From assembly GCA_003279615.1 (NCBI GenBank), contig QCHM01000001.1, positions 1 to 64,000 of the forward strand: DNA of 64,000 nucleotides. Reading direction: 5' to 3'. This document shows, in pieces, positions 51,876 to 60,191 of this stretch. The notes beneath the pieces were generated by a model. The model searched no databases. It was not told the origin of the DNA and worked only from the letters and a program-made list of their open reading frames with translations. The DNA comes from Prochlorococcus sp. AG-402-B19 (GTDB lineage Bacteria; Cyanobacteriota; Cyanobacteriia; PCC-6307; Cyanobiaceae). A program made the position numbers and the translations under genes. Within the stretch, counting starts at the first letter, position 1; every line of letters starts with the position of its first letter.

Positions 51876-51949
51876 GGGGCTGTAGCTCAGTTGGATAGAG
51901 CGACGGTTTCCTAAACCGTAGGTCGTGGGTTCAAGTCCCGCCAGCCCCG
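51876..51949 (+). tRNA. tRNA-Arg (CCT)
   Basis: A 74-nt cloverleaf: acceptor GGGGCTG (51876-51882) pairs with CAGCCCC (51942-51948), the D arm is AGCTCAGTTGGATAGAGC, the anticodon stem ACGGT/ACCGT encloses TTCCTAA (anticodon CCT, reading AGG), and the T arm is GTGGGTTCAAGTCCCGC. CCA is not encoded. It lies divergently 35 bp from the 5' end of rnpB. Confidence 0.97.
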
Positions 51950-52049
51950 TGCGAAAAACGAAGTAAACCTAAAAATTTTTAGTACTGTATGTAGTGGGTG
52001 TGCAATATCATTACTCTCTCGCTAGCGTTGATGTAGTGAATCAGTCAAA

Positions 52050-52388
52050 ATGGCCCAGCTTCACGATCTACGCTTGCGATTACTTGTTCAACAAGAGAGT
52101 GAACACATATCTAAATCACAGCCGAGTGATCTAGATTTATCAGTTGTTCAAGCCAGATGTTTATGTTGGTTAACACTTCTAGCTGAGGCTCACGAGGATC
52201 AAGCTAATGATGCAGAGGGAAGGGGTGACACAGAACAGGCAATGGGATGGTTCGCTGATTCAATGAGATTACGTGATGTCATTCAAGTAATTACTAGCAT
52301 TGAAATACCACTTCCTGAGAGTATTGATTTAGATAGCAATGATGATGGTGGAGGCTTTTTTAAGGGTGATCCCCCTATGACGGCCTAA
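52050..52388 (+). CDS. Conserved hypothetical protein, acidic helical
   Basis: A 112-aa acidic protein starting MAQLHDLRLRLLVQQESEH. Residues ~15-85 are predicted helical (LSVVQARCLCWLTLLAEAHEDQANDAE...QAMGWFADSMRLRDVI), and the C-terminus is low-complexity and acidic (DLDSNDDGGGFFKGDPP). No known domain, signal or membrane segment. The ATG follows a 100-bp spacer after tRNA-Arg; the next gene begins 31 bp after the stop, so the two may be a pair. Function unknown. Confidence 0.7.
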   Translation: MAQLHDLRLRLLVQQESEHISKSQPSDLDLSVVQARCLCWLTLLAEAHEDQANDAEGRGDTEQAMGWFADSMRLRDVIQVITSIEIPLPESIDLDSNDDGGGFFKGDPPMTA

Positions 52389-52419
52389 TAAATGCAATGA
52401 TGGGTTTTAAGCTGCCTTA

Positions 52420-52878
52420 ATGAAGGTGCCTGAAGAACCATGCCAATGTCCAGATTGCTTAAGGTTTTATAGAGAACATGATCGTTTGATTAGGGAGTTT
52501 CCTACTCTCAGGCAACAACAAGAGATTAATTGGGCTGCACTTCAATCTTTTAGAACTTTATGTGGACGAGTTTTAGAAGATTTGCAAAAGCACCCGAATT
52601 TAAATTCATCAACAAGATCTGAAGAGAACCTAAAAACGGAAAGCGTTGAGAAGAAAGAAAAATCTTTTAGCCAAGTAATTGCAGATCTTGAGAATATAAA
52701 TGCTCATTTATATTCTATTGAAGCTCTTATGGAGAGAGTTTTTGATGTAAAAGTTCCTGATGAAATTGAAGCTAAATTTAGAGAAATTGCTGGGGAGTTG
52801 GCTCCAGATCCATTGAATATCGATCGACTAAGATTGAACAGATTATTACATCAAACACCAGACTTACCTGATAAGTAG
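52420..52878 (+). CDS. Conserved hypothetical protein with Cys cluster
   Basis: A 152-aa soluble protein. Near the N-terminus is C-x-C-x2-C (C8, C10, C13 in CQCPDC), with a further Cys at 48, which could hold zinc. The rest is helical with a charged, serine-rich linker around 60-80 and a conserved-looking end (GELAPDPLNIDRLRLNRLLHQ). No known domain recognised. It follows the previous small gene by 31 bp and ends 4 bp before the convergent glgP stop. Confidence 0.7.
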   Translation: MKVPEEPCQCPDCLRFYREHDRLIREFPTLRQQQEINWAALQSFRTLCGRVLEDLQKHPNLNSSTRSEENLKTESVEKKEKSFSQVIADLENINAHLYSIEALMERVFDVKVPDEIEAKFREIAGELAPDPLNIDRLRLNRLLHQTPDLPDK

Positions 52879-52882
52879 ATAG

Positions 52883-55402
52883 TTATTTCTCACAACTAAT
52901 TTCCACAGGCAATGGCTTTACTTTCCATATAGATTGACAATATTCCCTAATAGATCTATCTGATGAGAAAAAGCCGGACCTTGCAGTGTTTAGAAGGGCC
53001 ATACTGTTCCATTTCTTACTCTTCTTCCAAGCTTTACTAACCTCATCTTGTGCACGGAGGTAATCATCAAAATCTGCCATAACAAAGAAAGGATCATTCC
53101 CAGTTAAAATATTTATTATTGGTCTAAAGAGCTCACTATCTCCATTACTAAAATGACCAACTTCTATTAATTTAAGAGTTTCTTGTAGTTCATTTGATTG
53201 TTGAATAAAGCTATTGGGGCTATAACCTTGATCTCTTAATTCCATGATTTCTGATTCAGTCTTTCCAAACAGAAAGAAATTCTCAGATCCTACTCTTTCT
53301 CTAATTTCTACATTAGCGCCATCAAGTGTTCCAATTGTTAAAGCACCATTCATTGCGAATTTCATATTGCCAGTTCCTGAAGCTTCTTTCCCAGCAGTTG
53401 AAATTTGCTCAGAAAGATCAGTTGCTGGATAAACTTGCTCACCTAGTTTCACATTGTAATCCGGAAGAAAAACTACCCTTAGTAATCCATCCATATCAGG
53501 GTCTGCGTTTACTACGTCTGCAATTCCATTGATGAATCTAATCATTAACTTCGCCATGAAATATCCTGGTGCAGCTTTACCACCAAAAATTATTGTACGA
53601 GGTGCAATATTTTTTGTGATTCCATTTTTAATTCTTAGATATTGTGCAATCACTTGCAAAGCATTTAAATGCTGTCTCTTGTATTGATGAATTCTTTTGA
53701 CTTGAACATCAAATAAACTTGATGGATCAACAAGAACACCAGTTTGTCTATGTATGTAACCAGCGAGTTTCCTTTTACCAGAAAGTTTGGCAGAAGCAAA
53801 AAGATCTAGAAAATTAGAGTCATTTTCCTTTTTTTCTAACTCCAGTAAAAGATCCATATTAGTAATCCAATTAGGACCAATTTCTTTGTCAAGAAGTTTA
53901 GAAAGTTCTGGATTTGCTAAAGCTACCCATCTACGTGGAGTTACTCCATTAGTAACGTTGGTAAATTTTTCAGGCCAGAGTTCTGCAAATTCAGGTAATA
54001 ATTGTCTTTTAATTAAATCTGAATGTAGTGCAGCAACTCCATTTACATGATGAGCTCCAATTGTCGCTAAATGTGCCATGCGAATAGCTTTTCCACCATC
54101 TTCATCAATAATTGAAAGCTTCCTTAAAATTGAGTCATTACCGGGATACTTAAGTCTTACTTGTTGCAAAAATCGTCTATTTATTTCATAAATAAGTTCC
54201 AAATGTCTCGGTAATAAGTTTCTAAATAGGCTGAGATCCCATTTTTCAAGAGCCTCTGGAAGCAAGGTGTGGTTTGTATATGCAACAGATCTGTTGGTTA
54301 TTTCCCAGGCCTTATCCCAATCCAATCTATGTTGATCGATCAAAAGTCTCATTAACTCTGCAACTGCAATAGCTGGATGAGTGTCATTAAGTTGAACTGT
54401 CCAGTGATTTGGGAACTCTTCTATTGCTATGGATCTCTTTTCTAAACTTCGTAGCATATCTTGTAAGGAACAACTTACAAAAAAGTGCTGTTGCTTCAAT
54501 CTCAATCTTCTTCCCTCATCAGTACCATCATTTGGATATAGAACTTTTGATAGAGTTTCTGAAGCTACTTTTTCTTCAACAGCACCATAATAATCACCAA
54601 TGTTAAAGGCATAGAAATCAAAGCTTTCCGTTGCATCAGCTCTCCATAATCTCAATCGATCACAGCTGTTGACTCTGTAACCAAGTACAGGAACATCGTG
54701 TGGAACACCTATTGCGTGTTCGCTTGGAATCCATCTAGAGCGATAATTTCCATTGTCATCGGTATAACTTTCTGTTTGTCCACCAAAACCTACTAAACAA
54801 GCTTCATCTGGTTGAGGCAATTCCCAGGGCCATCCTCCTTTCAGCCATTTATCAGTAACTTCGACTTGCCAACCATCTCTAATTAATTGATTGAAAATAC
54901 CAAATTCATACCTTATTCCATATCCCACTGCAGGCACCTGAAGACTTGCAAGTGATTCCATGTAGCATGCCGCAAGTCTCCCTAGCCCTCCATTCCCCAG
55001 ACCAGGTTCTTCTTCTACTTCTAATATGTCATTAAGAGACTCAATACCAAATCTTTTTAAAGCTTCTTCTGCTTCTTTTTTTATGCCTAAATTTAATAAA
55101 TTATTATTTAGTTGAGGCCCGATAAGAAATTCAGCTGAAAGATATGCGACTGTTTTTTGAGGTCTTGCTCTTATTGTCTCCTGACTTGTTAAATATCTAC
55201 TCATTAATCTATCTCTAACAGCAAAACTCAAAGCCATGTAGAGATCTCTCAGACTTGCTGAAGTAGCAAGTTTCCCGAGAGTAAAGAATAGATGCTCAGT
55301 CATTCCATCGAAGACTGCATCCGCATCCATGCCAGCCCGAACAGGATCCGCATAGCATCCTGGGGTGGGCAGACGCAGATCTAGTGACTGGGAGCTGCTC
55401 AT
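52883..55402 (-). CDS. glgP: Glycogen phosphorylase
   Basis: Releases glucose-1-phosphate from glycogen, the night-time carbon store. YLSAEFLIGPQLNNNLLNLG, EEEPGLGNGGLGRLAACYMESLA, the substrate region NVTNGVTPRRWVALANP, VKRIHQYKRQHLNAL and the PLP-lysine region GTGNMKFAMNGALTIGTLDG are all present. The 839-aa protein is full length and has no chloroplast-like insert. It is divergent from the antiporter gene across 164 bp. Confidence 0.97.
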   Translation of the reverse strand: MSSSQSLDLRLPTPGCYADPVRAGMDADAVFDGMTEHLFFTLGKLATSASLRDLYMALSFAVRDRLMSRYLTSQETIRARPQKTVAYLSAEFLIGPQLNNNLLNLGIKKEAEEALKRFGIESLNDILEVEEEPGLGNGGLGRLAACYMESLASLQVPAVGYGIRYEFGIFNQLIRDGWQVEVTDKWLKGGWPWELPQPDEACLVGFGGQTESYTDDNGNYRSRWIPSEHAIGVPHDVPVLGYRVNSCDRLRLWRADATESFDFYAFNIGDYYGAVEEKVASETLSKVLYPNDGTDEGRRLRLKQQHFFVSCSLQDMLRSLEKRSIAIEEFPNHWTVQLNDTHPAIAVAELMRLLIDQHRLDWDKAWEITNRSVAYTNHTLLPEALEKWDLSLFRNLLPRHLELIYEINRRFLQQVRLKYPGNDSILRKLSIIDEDGGKAIRMAHLATIGAHHVNGVAALHSDLIKRQLLPEFAELWPEKFTNVTNGVTPRRWVALANPELSKLLDKEIGPNWITNMDLLLELEKKENDSNFLDLFASAKLSGKRKLAGYIHRQTGVLVDPSSLFDVQVKRIHQYKRQHLNALQVIAQYLRIKNGITKNIAPRTIIFGGKAAPGYFMAKLMIRFINGIADVVNADPDMDGLLRVVFLPDYNVKLGEQVYPATDLSEQISTAGKEASGTGNMKFAMNGALTIGTLDGANVEIRERVGSENFFLFGKTESEIMELRDQGYSPNSFIQQSNELQETLKLIEVGHFSNGDSELFRPIINILTGNDPFFVMADFDDYLRAQDEVSKAWKKSKKWNSMALLNTARSGFFSSDRSIREYCQSIWKVKPLPVEISCEK

Positions 55403-55566
55403 AAAGGCATTAAATGTTTCTGGACGGTAGCCAATATTGTCTTAGTAATCAGTTAGTAACTTCAGATCCACACCTTATTTTTTAAGTCACCTTTGATACT
55501 TCAGCCAAATAGGCCCTGTGATTAGGTAATTTATGTCTTATAGAAAAGGCTTTTTTAAAAAACCTG

Positions 55567-56940
55567 ATGGTATTAACTTCCTTGGTCTCAGTACTAAATA
55601 CTCATGATGTTGAGGTCGCAGAAACACTCATAGGTGTAATTAATTTCTTAATGATTTTTGTTGCGGCAAGGACTTTGGCGGAAATTTTGGTCCGACTTAG
55701 CTTACCTACAATTGTGGGAGAACTTCTTGCAGGAGTTTTAATTGGTGCCTCCGGCTTGCATCTGTTATTGCCGCCAAGTGCTCATGCTGAATTAAACCAA
55801 GGGTTTGTATCTCTTATTAGCACTCTTGCTTCAGTGCCTAAAGAAGCGGTCCCAGATATATATTTTGAAACTTTTCCTTCATTACAAGCTGTAGCAACTT
55901 TAGGACTATATGCATTGCTATTTCTTACAGGTCTCGAAAGTGAACTAGAGGAACTTGTGGCAGTAGGAGCACAAGCTTTCACAGTCGCAATGGCAGGAGT
56001 GATTTTGCCATTTGCTTTTGGAACTTTTGGATTAATGTTTATTTTTCAAGTTGATATTATTCCAGCTATATTTGCTGGTGCTTCAATGACAGCAACAAGT
56101 ATCGGTATAACTGCAAGTGTTTTTGGTGAGCTTGGATATTTAAAAACTCGAGAGGGTCAAATAGTAATTGGTGCAGCTGTATTGGATGACATCCTTGGAA
56201 TTGTCATTCTTGCTGTTGTAGTTGCGCTTGCTACAGGAGGATCATTACAAATTGCTCCTATTGTGAAATTAGTTCTAGCTGCCACTGTTTTTGTTATTGC
56301 TGCAATTGCCTTAAGCCGAACAGCTGCACCTGCTTTTGATTGGTTGCTTGAAAGACTTAAAGCTCCTGGGGCTGTTGTAGTGGCTTCTTTTGTGATCTTG
56401 GTATTAAGTTGTTTTGTTGCTACTGCTATTGGTTTAGAGGCTGCCTTGGGTGCTTTTGCCGCTGGATTAATACTTAGTAGTTCTAAAAATAATCATGCAA
56501 TTCAACAATCTGTTTTGCCTTTAGTATCTCTTTTCGCAACTATTTTCTTTGTACTTGTTGGAGCAGGTATGGATCTCTCTGTGATCAATCCTCTTGATCC
56601 AGAAAGTCGATCTGCTCTAATTGTTGCAGGCTTCCTATTTATTGTGGCGATTGTCGGAAAGATCGCTGCTGGTTGGTCCTTTATTATTGATAAACCTACA
56701 AACAGATTAGTAGTTGGCTTGGGCATGATGCCTCGAGGTGAGGTCGGATTGATTTTTCTGGGATTGGGAACCAGTGCTGGTCTGCTGACCCCCTCTCTGG
56801 AAGCAGCAATATTATTAATGGTTATTGGAACAACATTCTTAGCACCTGTTTTATTAAGAGTTGTTCTGAAAGATAAGCCCCCTTCTGGTGGTAATTCTAT
56901 TCCTGATGAGGTTGCTGCTGATCCAGTTGGATTAGTTTAG
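55567..56940 (+). CDS. CPA2-family Na+(K+)/H+ antiporter
   Basis: A 457-aa integral membrane antiporter with about 12 hydrophobic helices. LPTIVGELLAGVLIGASGLHL is the usual second-helix signature of the CPA2 family, MTATSIGITASVFGELG the unwound-helix region, and VLDDILGIVILAVVV carries the paired Asp residues of electrogenic NapA-type exchangers. A GMMPRGEVGLIFLGLG motif with conserved Arg follows near residue 390. There is no C-terminal TrkA-N or CBS regulatory domain. Likely role is sodium and pH homeostasis; ion preference is not readable. Confidence 0.92.
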   Translation: MVLTSLVSVLNTHDVEVAETLIGVINFLMIFVAARTLAEILVRLSLPTIVGELLAGVLIGASGLHLLLPPSAHAELNQGFVSLISTLASVPKEAVPDIYFETFPSLQAVATLGLYALLFLTGLESELEELVAVGAQAFTVAMAGVILPFAFGTFGLMFIFQVDIIPAIFAGASMTATSIGITASVFGELGYLKTREGQIVIGAAVLDDILGIVILAVVVALATGGSLQIAPIVKLVLAATVFVIAAIALSRTAAPAFDWLLERLKAPGAVVVASFVILVLSCFVATAIGLEAALGAFAAGLILSSSKNNHAIQQSVLPLVSLFATIFFVLVGAGMDLSVINPLDPESRSALIVAGFLFIVAIVGKIAAGWSFIIDKPTNRLVVGLGMMPRGEVGLIFLGLGTSAGLLTPSLEAAILLMVIGTTFLAPVLLRVVLKDKPPSGGNSIPDEVAADPVGLV

Positions 56941-57058
56941 ATAAAATTAAATAATCTAATTTCCAAAAGGTGAGGGAATTTCGAAAAAAAGAAAAAAAAT
57001 AACTAATCTCTCCATATCAATGATTTACTAAGATCTATTATTATCAGTTTCTTCTTAC

Positions 57059-57970
57059 ATGGTTTCCTCAGTTGTAGAAAAAAATCTTTCTGATTGGAAA
57101 TTCTTAGGACATTCTGTTCATTGTTTGAGCATTATTCCTGAAGCTCATAAAAGTAAGACTCTTGAAGAAAAAGGACCAGCAATTCTATTGATTCATGGTT
57201 TTGGTGCATCCACAACCCATTGGAGGCATAACTTACCAACTTTAGGAAAGCATTATGAAGTTCACGCTTTAGATTTGCTTGGCTTTGGTAAAAGCTCCAA
57301 GCCAGAAGGCCTTGCTTATGGAGGTCCTCTTTGGAAAGATCAAATAGTCGCTTACGTGCAAGAAAATATTGCCAGACCAACCATACTTGTTGGGAACTCT
57401 TTAGGAGGCTATGCGGCTCTTGCCAGTGGTGCTGCGTTGGGTGATGAAGCAGCAGGTGTGGTTTTATTAAATGCCGCAGGTTATTTCAGTGAAGATAAGA
57501 AACCTACCAAAGGATTTTGGGCTACTGCTAGAAAAACTGTTGCTGGTATCTTTCTAAAAAATGTTGTATTGCAAAGGATAATTTTTGAAAACCTTAGACA
57601 ACCTTCAACAATTAAACGAACTTTAAATCAAGTTTATATTGATAAATCAAACGTTGATGATGAATTAGTAGAGGCTATCCGAAAACCATCATTGGATGCT
57701 GGAGCTTTTAATGTCTTCAAAAGTGTTTTTGATCCAGCAGGGCCTCAGGGAAGACCACTTGATGAGTTGTTTTCTCAGTTGAAAGCACCATTGCTATTGC
57801 TTTGGGGTAATCGAGATCCTTGGATGAATGCGCCTGGCAAAAGAGCTACTTATAAAAAACATACTCCTGAAAATACAAAAGAAGTTGTTTTAGATGCAGG
57901 ACATTGCCCTCATGATGAAGTTCCTGATCAGGTTAATGCGGCTCTTATGGAATGGATTAATGAGCTTTAA
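57059..57970 (+). CDS. Alpha/beta hydrolase, paralogue of the 26.7-kb gene
   Basis: A 303-aa hydrolase with HGFGASTTHWRHN, nucleophile elbow GNSLGG, LLWGNRDPW and AGHCPHDEVPDQVN, a complete Ser-Asp-His triad. It closely resembles the hydrolase at 26710-27618 in all motifs. The segment YEVHALDLLGFGKSSKPEG is typical of the cyanobacterial/plant group that contains pheophytinase-like esterases. No signal peptide. The mutarotase-like gene follows after 3 bp, suggesting one transcript. Substrate unknown. Confidence 0.86.
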   Translation: MVSSVVEKNLSDWKFLGHSVHCLSIIPEAHKSKTLEEKGPAILLIHGFGASTTHWRHNLPTLGKHYEVHALDLLGFGKSSKPEGLAYGGPLWKDQIVAYVQENIARPTILVGNSLGGYAALASGAALGDEAAGVVLLNAAGYFSEDKKPTKGFWATARKTVAGIFLKNVVLQRIIFENLRQPSTIKRTLNQVYIDKSNVDDELVEAIRKPSLDAGAFNVFKSVFDPAGPQGRPLDELFSQLKAPLLLLWGNRDPWMNAPGKRATYKKHTPENTKEVVLDAGHCPHDEVPDQVNAALMEWINEL

Positions 57971-57973
57971 TCG

Positions 57974-58831
57974 ATGACCGTAAATTTTGCAAAGAAGACA
58001 AGTCCATATTCTCACTGGGAATATTCCAACTCTAAGTTCGATTCACTAATAAGAATTGTCCCTGAAAGAGGAGGGTTGATTACTGGATGGCGAAGCGAAG
58101 GGAAAGAACTATTGTATTTTGATTTAGAGCGTTTTCTAGATAAAAACAAAAGTGTTAGAGGTGGAATACCTATCCTTTTCCCAATATGTGGTGATTTATC
58201 TGAGGGTTATGCAATAGGTGGAAAGAAGTACTTTCTAAAACAGCATGGTTTTGCACGCGACTTGCCATGGTCAATTTATTTAATTGAAGATAACTCAGGA
58301 GTAAGGTTAAAGCTCAGTGATTCAAATGATTCACGTTCTTCTTACCCTTTCTTTTTTAACCTTCAAATGGATGTATATGTGAAACAAAAAAGTCTTGAAA
58401 TATCGGTTAAAATATATAATAAGAGTAAAGATAAAATGCCTTTTAGTTTTGGACTTCATCCATATTTTAAAGTTTCAAATTTAAAAAAAATAAAGATAGA
58501 TGGTTTGCCTGGAAAATGTATTGATCAAACTAATATGAAAGTTACTAATTCCTCTGATCAAATTGGAATTTTAGATAAAGGCGTCGATTTCCTATCCTTC
58601 CCTTCTTGCTCGGTTAAGCTTTTTGATTCTTTAACTAGAAATATCATTGAATTAATTCATCAAGAACCAATCGATACAACTGTTATTTGGACAGATCCTC
58701 CCAGGCAAATGGTTTGCCTTGAGCCTTGGACTAGTCCAAGGAATTCATTATTGACTGGTGATAGAAAACTTGAAGTTGAACCTCAAGAATGTATAGAACT
58801 ATTTACTACTTTTAAGCATAATTCTTTTTAA
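57974..58831 (+). CDS. Aldose 1-epimerase-like protein
   Basis: A 285-aa galactose-mutarotase-fold protein. The N-terminal RIVPERGGLITGWRSEGKELLYFD and KSVRGGIPILFPICGDL, then KQHGFARDLPW, the histidine-containing FSFGLHPYFKV and the Glu-containing LEVEPQECIELFTTF are the usual landmarks. It belongs to the glucose-6-phosphate 1-epimerase/YeaD-like or GalM-like group; which anomer it converts is not decidable. It is paired with the upstream hydrolase. Confidence 0.87.
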   Translation: MTVNFAKKTSPYSHWEYSNSKFDSLIRIVPERGGLITGWRSEGKELLYFDLERFLDKNKSVRGGIPILFPICGDLSEGYAIGGKKYFLKQHGFARDLPWSIYLIEDNSGVRLKLSDSNDSRSSYPFFFNLQMDVYVKQKSLEISVKIYNKSKDKMPFSFGLHPYFKVSNLKKIKIDGLPGKCIDQTNMKVTNSSDQIGILDKGVDFLSFPSCSVKLFDSLTRNIIELIHQEPIDTTVIWTDPPRQMVCLEPWTSPRNSLLTGDRKLEVEPQECIELFTTFKHNSF

Positions 58832-58947
58832 TTATTTCATTTTTTGGAAGCATATTTTTTAATTAATTAAATTTAATTTATATTTTTTTGTATGACAAAT
58901 ATTTCAATATTTTGTTCATTTTTGCATCTATGATCAATATATTATAG

Positions 58948-58975
58948 ATTCATCATTCATGAATTTGTGATGAAT
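58948..58975. promoter_or_regulatory. Inverted repeat just before hydroxy-acid oxidase start
   Basis: ATTCATCA (58948-58955) and TGATGAAT (58968-58975) are exact complements separated by 12 bases, with an inner TTCATGAA palindrome at 58956-58963. The right arm ends one base before the ATG at 58977. A TATTAT at about 58940 could be the -10, which would put the repeat on the transcription start and leader. It could be an operator or an RNA hairpin covering the ribosome site. Confidence 0.5.
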
Positions 58976-58976
58976 A

Positions 58977-60161
58977 ATGTTAGGAGCAGATGTTTCCTCT
59001 CCAGGCGTACTTAATATTGAGGACCTCAGGTCTAGAGCTAGAAATCGTCTACCGGCAATGGTTTTCAACTATATAGATAGTGGTGCAGATAGAGAACAAA
59101 CACTCTCACAAAATTGCAACGCATATAATGAAATTTTATTTAGACCAAGATGTGCAGTTTCTATCCCATCGTGTGATCTTGGGATATCTGTTTTAGATCA
59201 GAAATTTCAACTTCCTTTTTTGTTGGGACCAGTAGGAAGCAGCAGAATGTTCTATCCCCAAGGAGAAGTCGTGGCGGCTAGAGAGGCAGGAAAAGCTGGA
59301 ACTGGATATACTTTGTCGACTCTCTCAGGTTGTTTATTAGAAGATGTTAAAGCGGCTACAAGCGGGCCCGCTTGGTATCAGCTTTATTTACTAGGTGGTA
59401 AAGAAGTCGCGTTAAAAACAATTGCTAGAGCTAAAGAAGCGGGATTCTCCGCAATAGTTGTAACTATTGATACGCCCGTGTCTGGTTTAAGGGAAAGAGA
59501 TATGCGATCAGGTACCCAACAGCTTTTATCTATGAATCCTTTTGAAATGCTTCCTTATATTCCGCAAATATTAGTTAAACCATGCTGGATGACTCAATGG
59601 TTAAGTGATGGAGGCTTAATGAGTTTTCCAAATGTTCAACTTGATGATGGCCCTATGGGATATACGGCTATTGGGCCTGCTTTAGAGCAATCAGTTGTTA
59701 CTTGGGAGGATCTTCAATGGATACGCGAAGCGTGGGGTGGAAAAATTATTGTTAAGGGTATACATATTGGTGATGACGCAAAAAAAGCTGCAGAGCTAGG
59801 AGCTGATGCGATCGTTATTTCTAATCATGGAGCCAGGCAACTTGATAGTGTTGCTCCCACAATCCGTGTTTTACCTGAAATTCTAGCTGCAGTTGATGGG
59901 AAAATAGATGTTTTGCTAGATGGAGGAATTCGCAGGGGTAGTGATGTCGTTAAAGCATTATGTCTTGGTGCTAAAGGAGTTTTGATAGGTAGAGCCTATG
60001 CGTATGGACTTGCTGCTGCAGGAGGCAAAGGCGTTGCCAGAGCTATAGAAATTCTTCAAACAGATATAGTGAGAACTATGAAATTATTAGGTTGTGGCTC
60101 TGTTGCTGATTTAAATAAGTCTTATATTCAAGTTCCTCAAAGTTGGGAGAGATTCGAATAA
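58977..60161 (+). CDS. FMN-dependent alpha-hydroxy-acid oxidase/dehydrogenase
   Basis: A 394-aa TIM-barrel flavoprotein of the glycolate oxidase/L-lactate oxidase/LldD family, converting a 2-hydroxy acid to the 2-oxo acid. NIEDLRSRARNRLPAMVFNYIDSGADRE is the N-terminal signature. The barrel has GPVGSSRMFYP, LSTLSGCLLEDV and the active-site SNHGARQLD with the catalytic His and Arg, and the FMN phosphate site LLDGGIRRGSDVVKAL...LIGRAYAYG. It may act in photorespiratory glycolate or in lactate oxidation. An acid-sugar kinase follows after 30 bp. Confidence 0.93.
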   Translation: MLGADVSSPGVLNIEDLRSRARNRLPAMVFNYIDSGADREQTLSQNCNAYNEILFRPRCAVSIPSCDLGISVLDQKFQLPFLLGPVGSSRMFYPQGEVVAAREAGKAGTGYTLSTLSGCLLEDVKAATSGPAWYQLYLLGGKEVALKTIARAKEAGFSAIVVTIDTPVSGLRERDMRSGTQQLLSMNPFEMLPYIPQILVKPCWMTQWLSDGGLMSFPNVQLDDGPMGYTAIGPALEQSVVTWEDLQWIREAWGGKIIVKGIHIGDDAKKAAELGADAIVISNHGARQLDSVAPTIRVLPEILAAVDGKIDVLLDGGIRRGSDVVKALCLGAKGVLIGRAYAYGLAAAGGKGVARAIEILQTDIVRTMKLLGCGSVADLNKSYIQVPQSWERFE

Positions 60162-60191
60162 ATAGTTGATTAAAAAATAGATCGATTTTTT

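Noticed and set aside
51950-52049. Integration site or genomic island at tRNA-Arg, suggested by the CTAAAAATTTTTAG palindrome
   Set aside because: No repeat of the tRNA 3' end, no integrase and only ordinary genes nearby.
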